The position numbers were made by a program, and so were the translations under genes. A stretch of DNA of 64,000 nt, from the NCBI GenBank assembly GCA_036562185.1, contig DATCKN010000061.1, positions 1 to 64,000 on the forward strand. The letters are read 5' to 3'. This DNA comes from Thermoclostridium sp036562185. GTDB taxonomy: Bacteria; Bacillota; Clostridia; DSM-8532. Below, piece after piece: positions 42,801 through 50,858 of the stretch (position 1 is the first letter of the stretch; each line of letters begins with the position of its first letter). The notes below the pieces were generated by a model. It made no database searches and was not told the DNA's origin. It saw only the letters and a program-made list of their open reading frames with translations.

Positions 42801-42995
42801 TTAAAAACCTTTTTCAATAATTATACTATGCGCTTCTTCTACTTCACCTTCAGGAACGGAGATTTCAAAACAATCGTCATTCTTCTCCTTTTGGCTTACG
42901 GGACTCACTTTCACCAAAATACCTTCGGTTTCCAAAACTGATTTTAATTTTTCCGCAATTTCTTTATTTTGAGCCATATATACAACAGTCCACAT
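42801..42995 (-). CDS. Small conserved protein of unknown function (64 aa)
   Basis: The 64-residue product reads MWTVVYMAQNKEIAEKLKSV, then VKVSPVSQKEKNDDCFEISV and EVEEAHSIIIEKGF. Beta-alpha-beta spacing with a Glu-rich end resembles small ACT-like or DUF2007-type signal-transducing folds, but I cannot assign it. The start is ATG 42993-42995 with GGGGGG six bases upstream; six earlier codons are open. It lies between dnaE and pfkA, a position such a gene holds in related Clostridia, and has its own terminator. Confidence 0.7.
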   Translation of the reverse strand: MWTVVYMAQNKEIAEKLKSVLETEGILVKVSPVSQKEKNDDCFEISVPEGEVEEAHSIIIEKGF

Positions 42996-43137
42996 TACTT
43001 TCCCCCCTGCCAATTCAGGTTCATAGGTTCCTTAGGACACCATTAAGCATTATGCTTGTCGTTTACTACATTATAGATATTTACCCGATATTAATATATA
43101 TTATTTTCCTATAAAACGCAAGTCGCAAACCACTAAG

Positions 43138-46100
43138 TTAGAGAGCAGTTTTCTCAAATTTTACATTTTCCTCGCCCAAAAGGTTCTTAAGTTCATCCAA
43201 TAACGTACCGCAAATGAAGACATGGTATTTCTTATTGACCGAACCATTGTAATACAGGTATACCGGATTTGTTCCTTCGAAATATTTCAGAAGGGAGCAT
43301 ACTGCAGAAATAATTTCCCGTGTTGCATCTGCAGGTATCCGAACTTTAATATATTCTATAAAATTCCGGTATTTTTCCGGGCTGAGCCCATTCATACCAC
43401 AATTCTCTTTTTCCCCGCTTTTCCTGGTGCCCGGACCGCTGCTATTGTCTTCATCCACGGTTTTGGCATTATAAACAGCTATGCCCTCATTGGTTGAATT
43501 ATTTGATTCTTTGCCTTGATTTTTTTCCGCAGCATTGGAAATACCCTGTCCTTTAACTATCGGTCTAATGCTTTCAACAAGTATCTTGGGCTGTTCATCT
43601 TCCCTTATGCTTAACTTGCCTTCTATCCATACAGGTAATTCGGTTTTTATCAACTCACCATATTTCTCCAGGGTATTGGGAAAAACTATTACCTCCATCT
43701 GGCCTGTAAGGTCTTCCACCGTTACAAAAGCCATCAACTGATTGCTTTTGGTTGTAATGGTTTTTATATCGGCAATAATACCTGCTATCCGGGCAAACGA
43801 ACCATCGGAAAACCTGCTATTTACATGCCCTGAATCCTGCTCTTCCACAATTAAATCCGAAGAATACAGTGTAACCCCTTTTCTGATATCTTCTTCAAAT
43901 TCGCTTAACGGATGCCCTGATACGTACAGGCCCAGTACATCTTTTTCCATTGCAAGCAATAACCTGAAATCATACTCTTCCATGTCGGGATACGGAATTT
44001 CATGAACTATCGATACACCCGTATTAGAAGCAATATCAAACAGGGACATCTGGCCTTCCATCCTCATTTTTCGTTCGTTGGCTATATTTTCGATAATTTT
44101 GTCATATGAATTCATCAGTCTTGAACGATATACTTTAAATGAATCAAAGGCACCGCTTTTTATCAGGCTTTCAATGCATCTTTTATTTAAATCCCTGCTG
44201 TCCACCCTCTCGCATAAGTCGGGAAAACTTTTATACGGACCGTTTTTATTTCTCTCGGCAATAATCTGTTTCACAACGTTACTGCCGACATTTTTAACCG
44301 CAGTCAGCCCGAAACGAATTTTTCCGTTACTTACTGTAAACCTTTCCCCGCTCTCATTAATGTCGGGCGGCAGTACCTGAATCCCCATACGTTTGCATTC
44401 CAAAACATACTGGGATATTTTATTGGGTGATCCCAGGAAACTGTTTAACAGGGCAGCCATAAACTCCACAGGATAATAATGCTTCAGGTATGCAGTCTGA
44501 ATAGCTATAACAGCATACCCTGCAGCATGGGACTTATTGAATGCATAGCTTGCAAAATCCATCATTTCATCGAATATCTCATTTGCTGTTTTTTCATCCA
44601 CACCATTGCGTATTGCACCGGGGATCAGTACATTCCCTTCCGAATCTGTTTCGCCGTAGACAAACTTCTGGCGTTCTTCTTCCATTATTTCCTTTTTCTT
44701 TTTTGCCATGGCCCGGCGAACCAAATCAGCTCTGCCAAGAGAATACCCCGCCAGTCTCCTTACAATCTGCATTACCTGTTCCTGGTATACCATACAGCCA
44801 TAAGTAACGTTTAATATGGGTTCAAGCAAAGGATGGGCATACTTGATATTCTCGGGATTTTTTTTGTTTCTGATATACCTGGGTATCTGATCCATCGGCC
44901 CCGGACGGTAGAGGGATATACCTGCTATGATGTCTTCGATGCATGACGGTTTTAATTCGGTCATGAACTGTGTCATTCCCGAGCTTTCAAGCTGGAATAT
45001 GCCAAGTGTTTCACCTCGGCTGATCATTTGGTATATTTCGGGATCGTTCATGTTTATATTGTACAAATCTATTTTAACTCCATGGTTTTCTTCCGCCATT
45101 TTTACAGTATCCCTGATTACTGTAAGGGTCCTTAAGCCTAAGAAATCCATCTTTAAAAGACCCAGTTCCTCCAGGGTAGTCATAGGAAACTGTGTGCATA
45201 TATTTCCTTCGCTTTGATACAGCGGAACATATTCAGTTACAGGCTCGCTTGAAATTACAACACCGGCTGCATGGGTAGAAGCATGCCTGGGCATTCCTTC
45301 AAGGAGCATGGCAGTGCTGATCAGTTCATGAGTCCTTGGATCTGTTTCATAAGCATTTCTTAACTCGCTGCTTATTTCCAGAGCCTTTTCAATACTCATC
45401 CCCAGCTGCATGGGTATCATTTTGGCTATCCTGTCAACTTCTGCATATGGAATTGCAAGGGCGCGGCCAACGTCCCTTACCGCAGCACGTGCTGCCAATG
45501 TTCCGAATGTTATAATCTGAGCCACCCTGTCCTTGCCATACTTATTGACAACATAATCAATAACTTCTCCACGGCGTTCGAAGCAAAAATCAATGTCAAT
45601 ATCGGGCATGCTGATGCGCTCGGGGTTTAAAAAACGTTCGAAAATAAGGTCATAACGTATGGGATCAACATTTGTAATGTCCAGGCAGTATGAAACCATG
45701 CTTCCTGCCGCAGACCCCCTCCCCGGTCCTACCATTATTTTGTTTTCCTTGGCAAAGCGGATGAAATCCCATACTATAAGAAAGTAATCCACATAACCCA
45801 TGTTTTTAATGGTTGAAAGCTCATAGTTCAGCCGTTCCAGAAGCTTCGGGTTATTGCCGTATTTCCTTTCAAACCCCTTCATGCATTGTTTCTTTAGATA
45901 TTCAAAAGCATCTTCATTGCCCGGAACATCGAACCTGGGCAGGTGAAGTTTTCCAAACTCCAGTTCAACATTGCACATCTGTGCAATTTTAACTGTATTC
46001 GAAATTGCTTCGGGACAATGCTGGAACTGCTCCTGCATTATCTCGGGAGATTTCAGATACAGTTCATCTGTCTCAAACTGCATGTGGTCCTCATCTTCAA

Positions 46101-46788
46101 TGGTTTTTGCAGTTTGTATGCACATAAGGATTTCCTGCGCTCTGGCATCCTCTTTCCTCAGGTAATGGACATCGTTGGTGGCAACCAATGGAATTCCTGT
46201 TTCCTGCGACAATTTTATAAGGCTTTGGTTTACAAGTTTTTGCTCTTCTATTCCATTATGCTGAAGCTCAAGATAAAAATTACCCTTGCCGAACAAATTT
46301 TCAAACTGTATTGCCAGTTTTTTAGCCTTATCATAGTTATTGCTCAAAATGGCAGCGGGTATATCTCCTGCAAGGCAGGCACTTAAGCCGATCAACCCTT
46401 CATGATATTTGCTTAACAGTTCCATGTCAACTCTCGGCTTATAGTAAAACCCTTCTGTGAACGCAGCAGAAACTATTTTCATAAGATTCTTGTATCCGGT
46501 GTTGTTCTTTACAAGCAGCACCAAATGCCCATGTTCTGAATCAAGCCTTGCATCTTTGTCAAACCTTGTACGGGCGGCAGTATATACCTCACAGCCTATA
46601 ACAGGCTTTATGCCTTCTTTTTTGCACGCCTTATAAAAGTCTATAACCCCATACATAGCACCATGATCGGTTATAGCAATACTGTCCATACCCAGTTCCT
46701 TAACCCTCTTTACAAGAGGTCCAATACGGTTTGCCCCGTCAAGAAGGCTATATTCAGTATGTACATGCAGATGAACAAAAGAACCCAT
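43138..46788 (-). CDS. dnaE: DNA polymerase III alpha subunit (DnaE)
   Basis: A 1216-residue replicative polymerase of the DnaE type. The N-terminal PHP domain (HLHVHTEYSLLDGANRI, TDHGAMYGVIDFYKAC) precedes the palm with catalytic aspartates in PDIDIDFCFERRGEVIDYV. The fingers include YQEQVMQIVRRLAGYSLGRA, then come helix-hairpin-helix DNA contacts and an OB fold near 970-1060 (ARIAGIIADIKTITTKSNQL). A linker rich in Asn/Ser/Glu (about 1085-1145) and a C-terminal domain end it. PolC, the other low-GC replicase, is not in the window. The ATG has GGAG upstream and a promoter about 90-115 bases away. Confidence 0.96.
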   Translation of the reverse strand: MGSFVHLHVHTEYSLLDGANRIGPLVKRVKELGMDSIAITDHGAMYGVIDFYKACKKEGIKPVIGCEVYTAARTRFDKDARLDSEHGHLVLLVKNNTGYKNLMKIVSAAFTEGFYYKPRVDMELLSKYHEGLIGLSACLAGDIPAAILSNNYDKAKKLAIQFENLFGKGNFYLELQHNGIEEQKLVNQSLIKLSQETGIPLVATNDVHYLRKEDARAQEILMCIQTAKTIEDEDHMQFETDELYLKSPEIMQEQFQHCPEAISNTVKIAQMCNVELEFGKLHLPRFDVPGNEDAFEYLKKQCMKGFERKYGNNPKLLERLNYELSTIKNMGYVDYFLIVWDFIRFAKENKIMVGPGRGSAAGSMVSYCLDITNVDPIRYDLIFERFLNPERISMPDIDIDFCFERRGEVIDYVVNKYGKDRVAQIITFGTLAARAAVRDVGRALAIPYAEVDRIAKMIPMQLGMSIEKALEISSELRNAYETDPRTHELISTAMLLEGMPRHASTHAAGVVISSEPVTEYVPLYQSEGNICTQFPMTTLEELGLLKMDFLGLRTLTVIRDTVKMAEENHGVKIDLYNINMNDPEIYQMISRGETLGIFQLESSGMTQFMTELKPSCIEDIIAGISLYRPGPMDQIPRYIRNKKNPENIKYAHPLLEPILNVTYGCMVYQEQVMQIVRRLAGYSLGRADLVRRAMAKKKKEIMEEERQKFVYGETDSEGNVLIPGAIRNGVDEKTANEIFDEMMDFASYAFNKSHAAGYAVIAIQTAYLKHYYPVEFMAALLNSFLGSPNKISQYVLECKRMGIQVLPPDINESGERFTVSNGKIRFGLTAVKNVGSNVVKQIIAERNKNGPYKSFPDLCERVDSRDLNKRCIESLIKSGAFDSFKVYRSRLMNSYDKIIENIANERKMRMEGQMSLFDIASNTGVSIVHEIPYPDMEEYDFRLLLAMEKDVLGLYVSGHPLSEFEEDIRKGVTLYSSDLIVEEQDSGHVNSRFSDGSFARIAGIIADIKTITTKSNQLMAFVTVEDLTGQMEVIVFPNTLEKYGELIKTELPVWIEGKLSIREDEQPKILVESIRPIVKGQGISNAAEKNQGKESNNSTNEGIAVYNAKTVDEDNSSGPGTRKSGEKENCGMNGLSPEKYRNFIEYIKVRIPADATREIISAVCSLLKYFEGTNPVYLYYNGSVNKKYHVFICGTLLDELKNLLGEENVKFEKTAL

Positions 46789-46873
46789 ATCATTCTCCGT
46801 TTAAATAAGTATTTCTTTTTAATTTACCCTTAATTTGTTACCCTTACACAAAATCTGTTTATCTCTAATATAA

Positions 46874-46902
46874 ATATTATAGTAATGAGAAGTATTGCGC
46901 AA
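46874..46902 (-). promoter_or_regulatory. Probable promoter for dnaE
   Basis: TTGCGC (46897-46902) with TAATAT (46874-46879) at 17 bases, or TATAAT (46876-46881) at 15 bases, on the minus strand. The leader is about 80 bases. Confidence 0.5.
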
Positions 46903-46938
46903 GTAATTCAAAAATACGGCACCTGAAATAAACGGCTG

Positions 46939-46999
46939 ACGGAAACAGGCGTTCACCTGTAAAATCCGTGCAGTTCGGTTATGGCAAGCCCGAACCTGC
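46939..46999 (-). other. Two adjacent stem-loops in the deacetylase-dnaE gap
   Basis: On the minus strand GCAG(G)TTCGG pairs with CCGAACTGC (46970-46999). Immediately after, ACGGA and ACAGG pair with CCTGT and TCCGT (46939-46969). The block is richer in G+C than its surroundings and fits no riboswitch class I know. It may be the 3' end of the deacetylase mRNA. Confidence 0.45.
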
Positions 47000-47046
47000 A
47001 ATAATGAACAGGCGAATAATGAATATATATCACCCACTGGCAGGAT

Positions 47047-47844
47047 TTACACAAAATCCACCCGTGTTCCGCCTTTAACCTCAATTATTTCTCCTCCCAC
47101 ACTTAACCATACCGAATGTGCCAAAGGATTTACAACAAATTTCATTGAAGCTGAAAATTTTAACAGTTCATAGCTTTTTAAATAGTCCACTATTTCAATG
47201 TTAGTTGCGTACCATATATCGTCCCTGTTTCCTACCATTTTACAGAAATTTTCAATCAAACCCCAGTTATTGTCATTATCAAACTCATAACTGTGGCCCC
47301 ATACATACATTAAATATAAATACTGTTTCTTTTTAAGATTAATGAACTTTTCTCCAAGTTCGATAAGGCCATGGTTATGATGGCATGTGGCCTTCCAGCG
47401 GAAAAAATCCTCGGGCAGGCCAAACCCTCCTGTCTCTTCGACAGTACGGGCATACTCATATCCAAGATGCGGCAGAACATCTCTGATTTGCTGGTTATGC
47501 GAACCATTGGGATAAGACAGGCCGCGTATTGGATAACCTACAATATTTTCAAGGTTTACACGGTCATTATAGAGCTCCTGTACTATCTGCTCTTTAGGAC
47601 ATCTAGCTATTGTCGGGTGGGTACAGGTATGGGCAGAAACTTCATGCCCCTTGTATAATTCCTTAACCTCATCCGCCGATACTCTCTCAGGTTGGTCAAA
47701 CAAGGATGAATTTATATGGAATGTTCCTTTTATGCCATATTCGTTAAAAATGCTTACCAATCTTCTATCCTGAATTTTCCCGTCATCATAGCTCATTGTA
47801 AGGGCTTTGTGTTTTCCTCCGGGAAAGCATAAATATATTTGCAT
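47047..47844 (-). CDS. Polysaccharide deacetylase family protein
   Basis: A 265-residue cytosolic-looking NodB-family protein: no signal peptide, metal Asp pair in ALTMSYDDGKIQDRRL and H-x3-H in SAHTCTHPT. Later blocks are GLSYPNGSHNQQI and the product-side histidine in YLMYVWGHSYEFD. About 60 residues after the core form a beta-rich end (HSVWLSVGGEIIEVKGG). The substrate could be an acetylated sugar or peptidoglycan fragment. GGGAGTGG precedes the ATG. It is not related in its N terminus to the lipoprotein deacetylase at 30165. Confidence 0.85.
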   Translation of the reverse strand: MQIYLCFPGGKHKALTMSYDDGKIQDRRLVSIFNEYGIKGTFHINSSLFDQPERVSADEVKELYKGHEVSAHTCTHPTIARCPKEQIVQELYNDRVNLENIVGYPIRGLSYPNGSHNQQIRDVLPHLGYEYARTVEETGGFGLPEDFFRWKATCHHNHGLIELGEKFINLKKKQYLYLMYVWGHSYEFDNDNNWGLIENFCKMVGNRDDIWYATNIEIVDYLKSYELLKFSASMKFVVNPLAHSVWLSVGGEIIEVKGGTRVDFV

Positions 47845-47986
47845 AAAAATCCACTCCCTTTTAAATTTTTACAATATAGTAAAAAATCCGATCCTTTTTT
47901 ATTATTATTATACTACAAAATCGTTCAGGTGAATTAAACTTTGAACTCCAATGCTTCGAAAATTTACACTGTAAACAGGACAAACT

Positions 47987-48898
47987 TCATCCTGCAATGA
48001 TCAGATAACTTATTACCATGTAAATAATACAAAACAGGCATACAGGCCAGTGAATTATAGACAACAGTGGTAATTTCCCACCGTCATCTGCCGCATTAAC
48101 CGCCTTTTTCCTTGTTAACGCTGAAAAAGCCTTAAGCAAAATCATCAGAATAACACCAATCAATAAAGAAAAAGAAATCAGGGTTTCAATAATTTCGGGT
48201 GTCAGGTTTAATGCCTCATTCCCTGTTTTTCTGGTAAACCAGTTCATGAGTACAAACATTAAATTGTTGGCAAAATGCGCAATTATGCCTGCAAAAATCG
48301 AACCTGTCCTGTAGCAGTACCATGCTATCAGAATTCCAAGAAAAAAAGGACCTAATAAATTCCGGATATCAAAGTGAAAAAGCGAAAAGTATAACGAAGT
48401 GATTATAATAGACGTCCATACACCCATTTGGCTAAAGGCATGATAAATAACCCCTCTGAAGAATATTTCCTCGCATATCGACGGAATTAATGCCACAACA
48501 ACAATTTGAACAAATAATTCGCGAATATTTTCAGGAATCGGCACCCCACCTGTCGGTACCGGGTAATTCTTTCCGAGAAAATAGATCAGCAGCGAGTTGA
48601 GTACAGAGGCAACAATGCCGGATAATATCGCCATCGGAACAATGAGCAATATTTCATGGACTGATATGCTTTTTATCCTTAATACATGGACAAAGCTCAG
48701 TTTCTGCCATCCGACGAACAGCAGAGCCGGCATTAAAATAACCAGAAGCTGAATAAAGGCAAGGAATAAATATATGTAATTTTCAATCCATTCCTCGCCT
48801 AAAATAAATTCAAAAACCAATTGCAATATAAGGTATGACAAAACTGAGGCAAATACCAAATAATTGGTCTTTCTTGCCAGATTATCCGGTTCCGACAT
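47987..48898 (-). CDS. CPBP-family intramembrane metalloprotease
   Basis: A 303-residue membrane protein with about eight helices. The CPBP/Abi motifs are intact: SICEEIFFRGVIYHAF with the EE-x3-R core, SLYFSLFHFDIRNLLGPFF and GIIAHFANNLMFV with metal histidines. Relatives are CAAX-type endopeptidases or self-immunity proteins; no bacteriocin gene is near. The start is ATG 48896-48898 behind GAAGGAG, so it overlaps the end of the cyclo-ligase gene by 17 bases. Confidence 0.88.
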   Translation of the reverse strand: MSEPDNLARKTNYLVFASVLSYLILQLVFEFILGEEWIENYIYLFLAFIQLLVILMPALLFVGWQKLSFVHVLRIKSISVHEILLIVPMAILSGIVASVLNSLLIYFLGKNYPVPTGGVPIPENIRELFVQIVVVALIPSICEEIFFRGVIYHAFSQMGVWTSIIITSLYFSLFHFDIRNLLGPFFLGILIAWYCYRTGSIFAGIIAHFANNLMFVLMNWFTRKTGNEALNLTPEIIETLISFSLLIGVILMILLKAFSALTRKKAVNAADDGGKLPLLSIIHWPVCLFCIIYMVISYLIIAG

Positions 48899-49475
48899 TT
48901 TTCTCCTTCGGAGCAATGAGCTCGCTTTCTGTAACAATTGCCATCACATTCATATCATGGTCTTCCACCGGCAGTTCATCAACCACCTGGAAACTGTAAG
49001 CAATGCCCATTGTCCTGCAATCACCTGATATTTTGGATAAAAATTTATCGTAATATCCGCCGCCGTATCCAATGCGGAATCCTTTCCTGTCGAAAACAAG
49101 CCCCGGTACTAAAACCAGATCTATTTCTTTTTCATCAACAGGAGATAAATGAGGTTTTGGCTCCATTATATTGAAAAAGCCAAGTTGAAGATCCCCTTCA
49201 ATATTTTTTATGGGCACGGCCTCCATTTTATCGCGAGGTATTACCCTTGGTACACATACTCTTTTGCCCGTTTTCAAGGCTTTTTCAATGATACCGGTGG
49301 TCTTTACCTCGTTTCCGGCAGATACATAAACAAAAACCGTTTTGCTCTGCACAAACCACGGATGATTGCATACTTTCTCATTTATAATACCGCTTAACCG
49401 GTTAACCAGTTCCACGCTTATGGAATCCCGGATTTCTTTTGCTTTCTTCCTGAGCTCTTTCTTTGTCATTTGCAT
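48882..49475 (-). CDS. 5-formyltetrahydrofolate cyclo-ligase
   Basis: A 197-residue enzyme that converts 5-formyl-THF to 5,10-methenyl-THF with ATP, linking stored folate to the FolD reactions. Seen: the basic N-terminal helix TKKELRKKAKEIRDSIS, the phosphate loop region PRVIPRDKMEAV and the signature FRIGYGGGYYDKFLSKI. Two ATG codons are possible (49475 and 49469); AAGG is better spaced for the second. It is cotranslated with the CPBP protease gene. Confidence 0.92.
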   Translation of the reverse strand: MQMTKKELRKKAKEIRDSISVELVNRLSGIINEKVCNHPWFVQSKTVFVYVSAGNEVKTTGIIEKALKTGKRVCVPRVIPRDKMEAVPIKNIEGDLQLGFFNIMEPKPHLSPVDEKEIDLVLVPGLVFDRKGFRIGYGGGYYDKFLSKISGDCRTMGIAYSFQVVDELPVEDHDMNVMAIVTESELIAPKEKNVGTG

Positions 49476-49489
49476 TAACCTTAGTATTA

Positions 49490-49540
49490 TTCAAAATGAA
49501 AGCATTTCAGGGTCAGCCTGAAAAACCGTTTCATTTTGAA
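49490..49540 (-). terminator. Nested double hairpin behind the zinc-ribbon gene
   Basis: TTCAAAATGAAA (49490-49501) pairs perfectly with 49529-49540. Inside, TTTCAGG (49505-49511) pairs with CCTGAAA (49517-49523). The result is a stem on a stem, 28 bases after the zinc-ribbon stop. No T-run follows, so attenuation or mRNA protection is as likely as termination. Confidence 0.5.
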
Positions 49541-49567
49541 ATTTACACAATGATAATTTTGCATGAA

Positions 49568-49906
49568 TTATTGTTTTGCTCCGCATTGAGGACAAAATGC
49601 AACGTCTACGCTTACCTCAGCTCCACATGAATAGCATTTCTTTGCATTTTTCAGCTCAAGAATTTTCTGCTGCAATTCTTCTATTGCTTTTTGATGTTCG
49701 GCAATGACAGCGCATTTATCGCCAAAGCCGACATCATTGCCTGCTTTATATTGCTCATACACTGCTTGCCCAATTTCAGTGTAAATTTTGTTTATTTTAT
49801 CCTTCTCCTGTGAAATGCTTAAATTAAGTTTTGAAATTTCCACCATATCTCCGGTTTTTTGAGCAATATTTTTCGTAGCTTTCTTTAAATCATCCAAAAA
49901 TGCCAT
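49568..49906 (-). CDS. Helical protein with C-terminal zinc ribbon
   Basis: A 112-residue protein. About 85 residues of amphipathic helix (DDLKKATKNIAQKTGDMVEI, IYTEIGQAVYEQYKAG) precede a zinc ribbon with CYSCG and CPQCG. There is no membrane helix. Such proteins are frequent in Clostridia and of unknown role. The N-terminal half resembles a coiled-coil interaction module. GGAGGGGG lies eight bases upstream of the ATG. Confidence 0.78.
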   Translation of the reverse strand: MAFLDDLKKATKNIAQKTGDMVEISKLNLSISQEKDKINKIYTEIGQAVYEQYKAGNDVGFGDKCAVIAEHQKAIEELQQKILELKNAKKCYSCGAEVSVDVAFCPQCGAKQ

Positions 49907-49996
49907 TGTTAAACCCCCTCCAACGTGAATGTTTTATTAAATAGAATATAATTAATTCCATATAAAAAATCAAGATTTCAGAAAAATTTTCAACCC

Positions 49997-50452
49997 CTAA
50001 TCCAGTGATATTTCCCTTGCCGATAAATTTATGCTAAGGGTTGATGACAGTACCACCCTGCTGACCGACAACTGGTACTGGTGTTTTTCGGTAACAAAAA
50101 TTCTTTTGTCCACAACTTCAATCACCAAATCCAAATCTATATCACTGATTTTTTTACCCAGCAATACGTCATATTTCTGTCTAACCGCCTGTTCCAGGAC
50201 CATTTTATCAAGTACATCCTCAATATCAATCTGTACTGAAATGTCTTTTAGTATAAGTTCTTTTTCAGGTTGGGACTGTTCCAGTTTCTCCAGTTTTATT
50301 CTGTAATCTTCGGCAATGCTCTCCAGGTACCTGCTTCGTTTATACAGATTATCTATTTTTGCTGACAGCAGGATATTCCATAGCAGCATACCGGTTATCA
50401 GCCCCAGTATAAGGCCTGTAAGAAACATGGTTGGAATGCTTTTTTTGCTCAT
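49997..50452 (-). CDS. ytrI: YtrI-like sporulation membrane protein
   Basis: A 151-residue protein with one N-terminal membrane helix (PTMFLTGLILGLITGMLLWN), a coiled-coil segment (SRYLESIAEDYRIKLEKLEQ) and a beta-rich external domain (LILKDISVQIDIEDVLDKMV). Its ATG overlaps the ytrH stop (ATGA). The layout and position behind ytrH match YtrI of Bacillus, needed for full spore resistance. Sequence identity is weak, so the call leans on context. Confidence 0.65.
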   Translation of the reverse strand: MSKKSIPTMFLTGLILGLITGMLLWNILLSAKIDNLYKRSRYLESIAEDYRIKLEKLEQSQPEKELILKDISVQIDIEDVLDKMVLEQAVRQKYDVLLGKKISDIDLDLVIEVVDKRIFVTEKHQYQLSVSRVVLSSTLSINLSAREISLD

Positions 50453-50781
50453 GGCATTCTGTTACCAATGAAGGAAATCAATTTAATAACGTAAGCTCCT
50501 ATATTGGCTCCTATAATCGCTACAACTATATAAACAACTTCGCGTATCAACAGCTTTATCTGTCCCTGGAAAATTCCCTTTTCAAATACTTCAAGAGAAT
50601 CAAAGGAACCACCCAGTGCAATCGCTATTGCCCAAACCTTTACAAAGGATGACATGTCCTCCATGGCTTTCATGGGCGGCTTGTCATTTATTACTGCTGC
50701 TATGCCTGAGAAACACCCTGCTCCGAATACAACACCGAAAGCAACTAAAAAATGGTTTATAAGCGTACCCCAGAAGGACAT
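50449..50781 (-). CDS. ytrH: YtrH-family sporulation membrane protein
   Basis: A 110-residue protein with three helices that matches YtrH: MSFWGTLINHFLVAFGVVFG, then KVWAIAIALGGSFDSLEVFE and VYIVVAIIGANIGAYVIKLI. In Bacillus ytrH is a sigma-E-dependent mother-cell gene needed for normal spores. The start is ATG 50779-50781 directly behind GGGG and five Ts. Those bases form the 3' arm and tail of a hairpin at 50787-50824, so translation may be controlled by it. Confidence 0.85.
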   Translation of the reverse strand: MSFWGTLINHFLVAFGVVFGAGCFSGIAAVINDKPPMKAMEDMSSFVKVWAIAIALGGSFDSLEVFEKGIFQGQIKLLIREVVYIVVAIIGANIGAYVIKLISFIGNRMP

Positions 50782-50786
50782 AAAAA

Positions 50787-50824
50787 CCCCTGTTCTCTTT
50801 TTTATAATCTTATGAGAACAGGGG
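50787..50824 (-). promoter_or_regulatory. Terminator-like hairpin that contains the ytrH ribosome site
   Basis: CCCCTGTTCTC (50787-50797 and complement 50814-50824) forms 11 perfect base pairs. On the minus strand the 3' arm ends in GGGG, then five Ts and the ytrH ATG, so one element is both a terminator for trhP transcripts and a lid on the ytrH ribosome site. A CATAAGAT in the loop side, with GAATTAA 13 bases before, resembles a sigma-E promoter. Confidence 0.6.
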
Positions 50825-50858
50825 TAAATTAATTCCAACTTTTCCACGGGCAATTCCC

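Noticed and set aside
46819..47037. 72-codon minus-strand frame between the deacetylase gene and dnaE
   Set aside because: It overlaps the stem-loops and the dnaE promoter and has no ribosome site.
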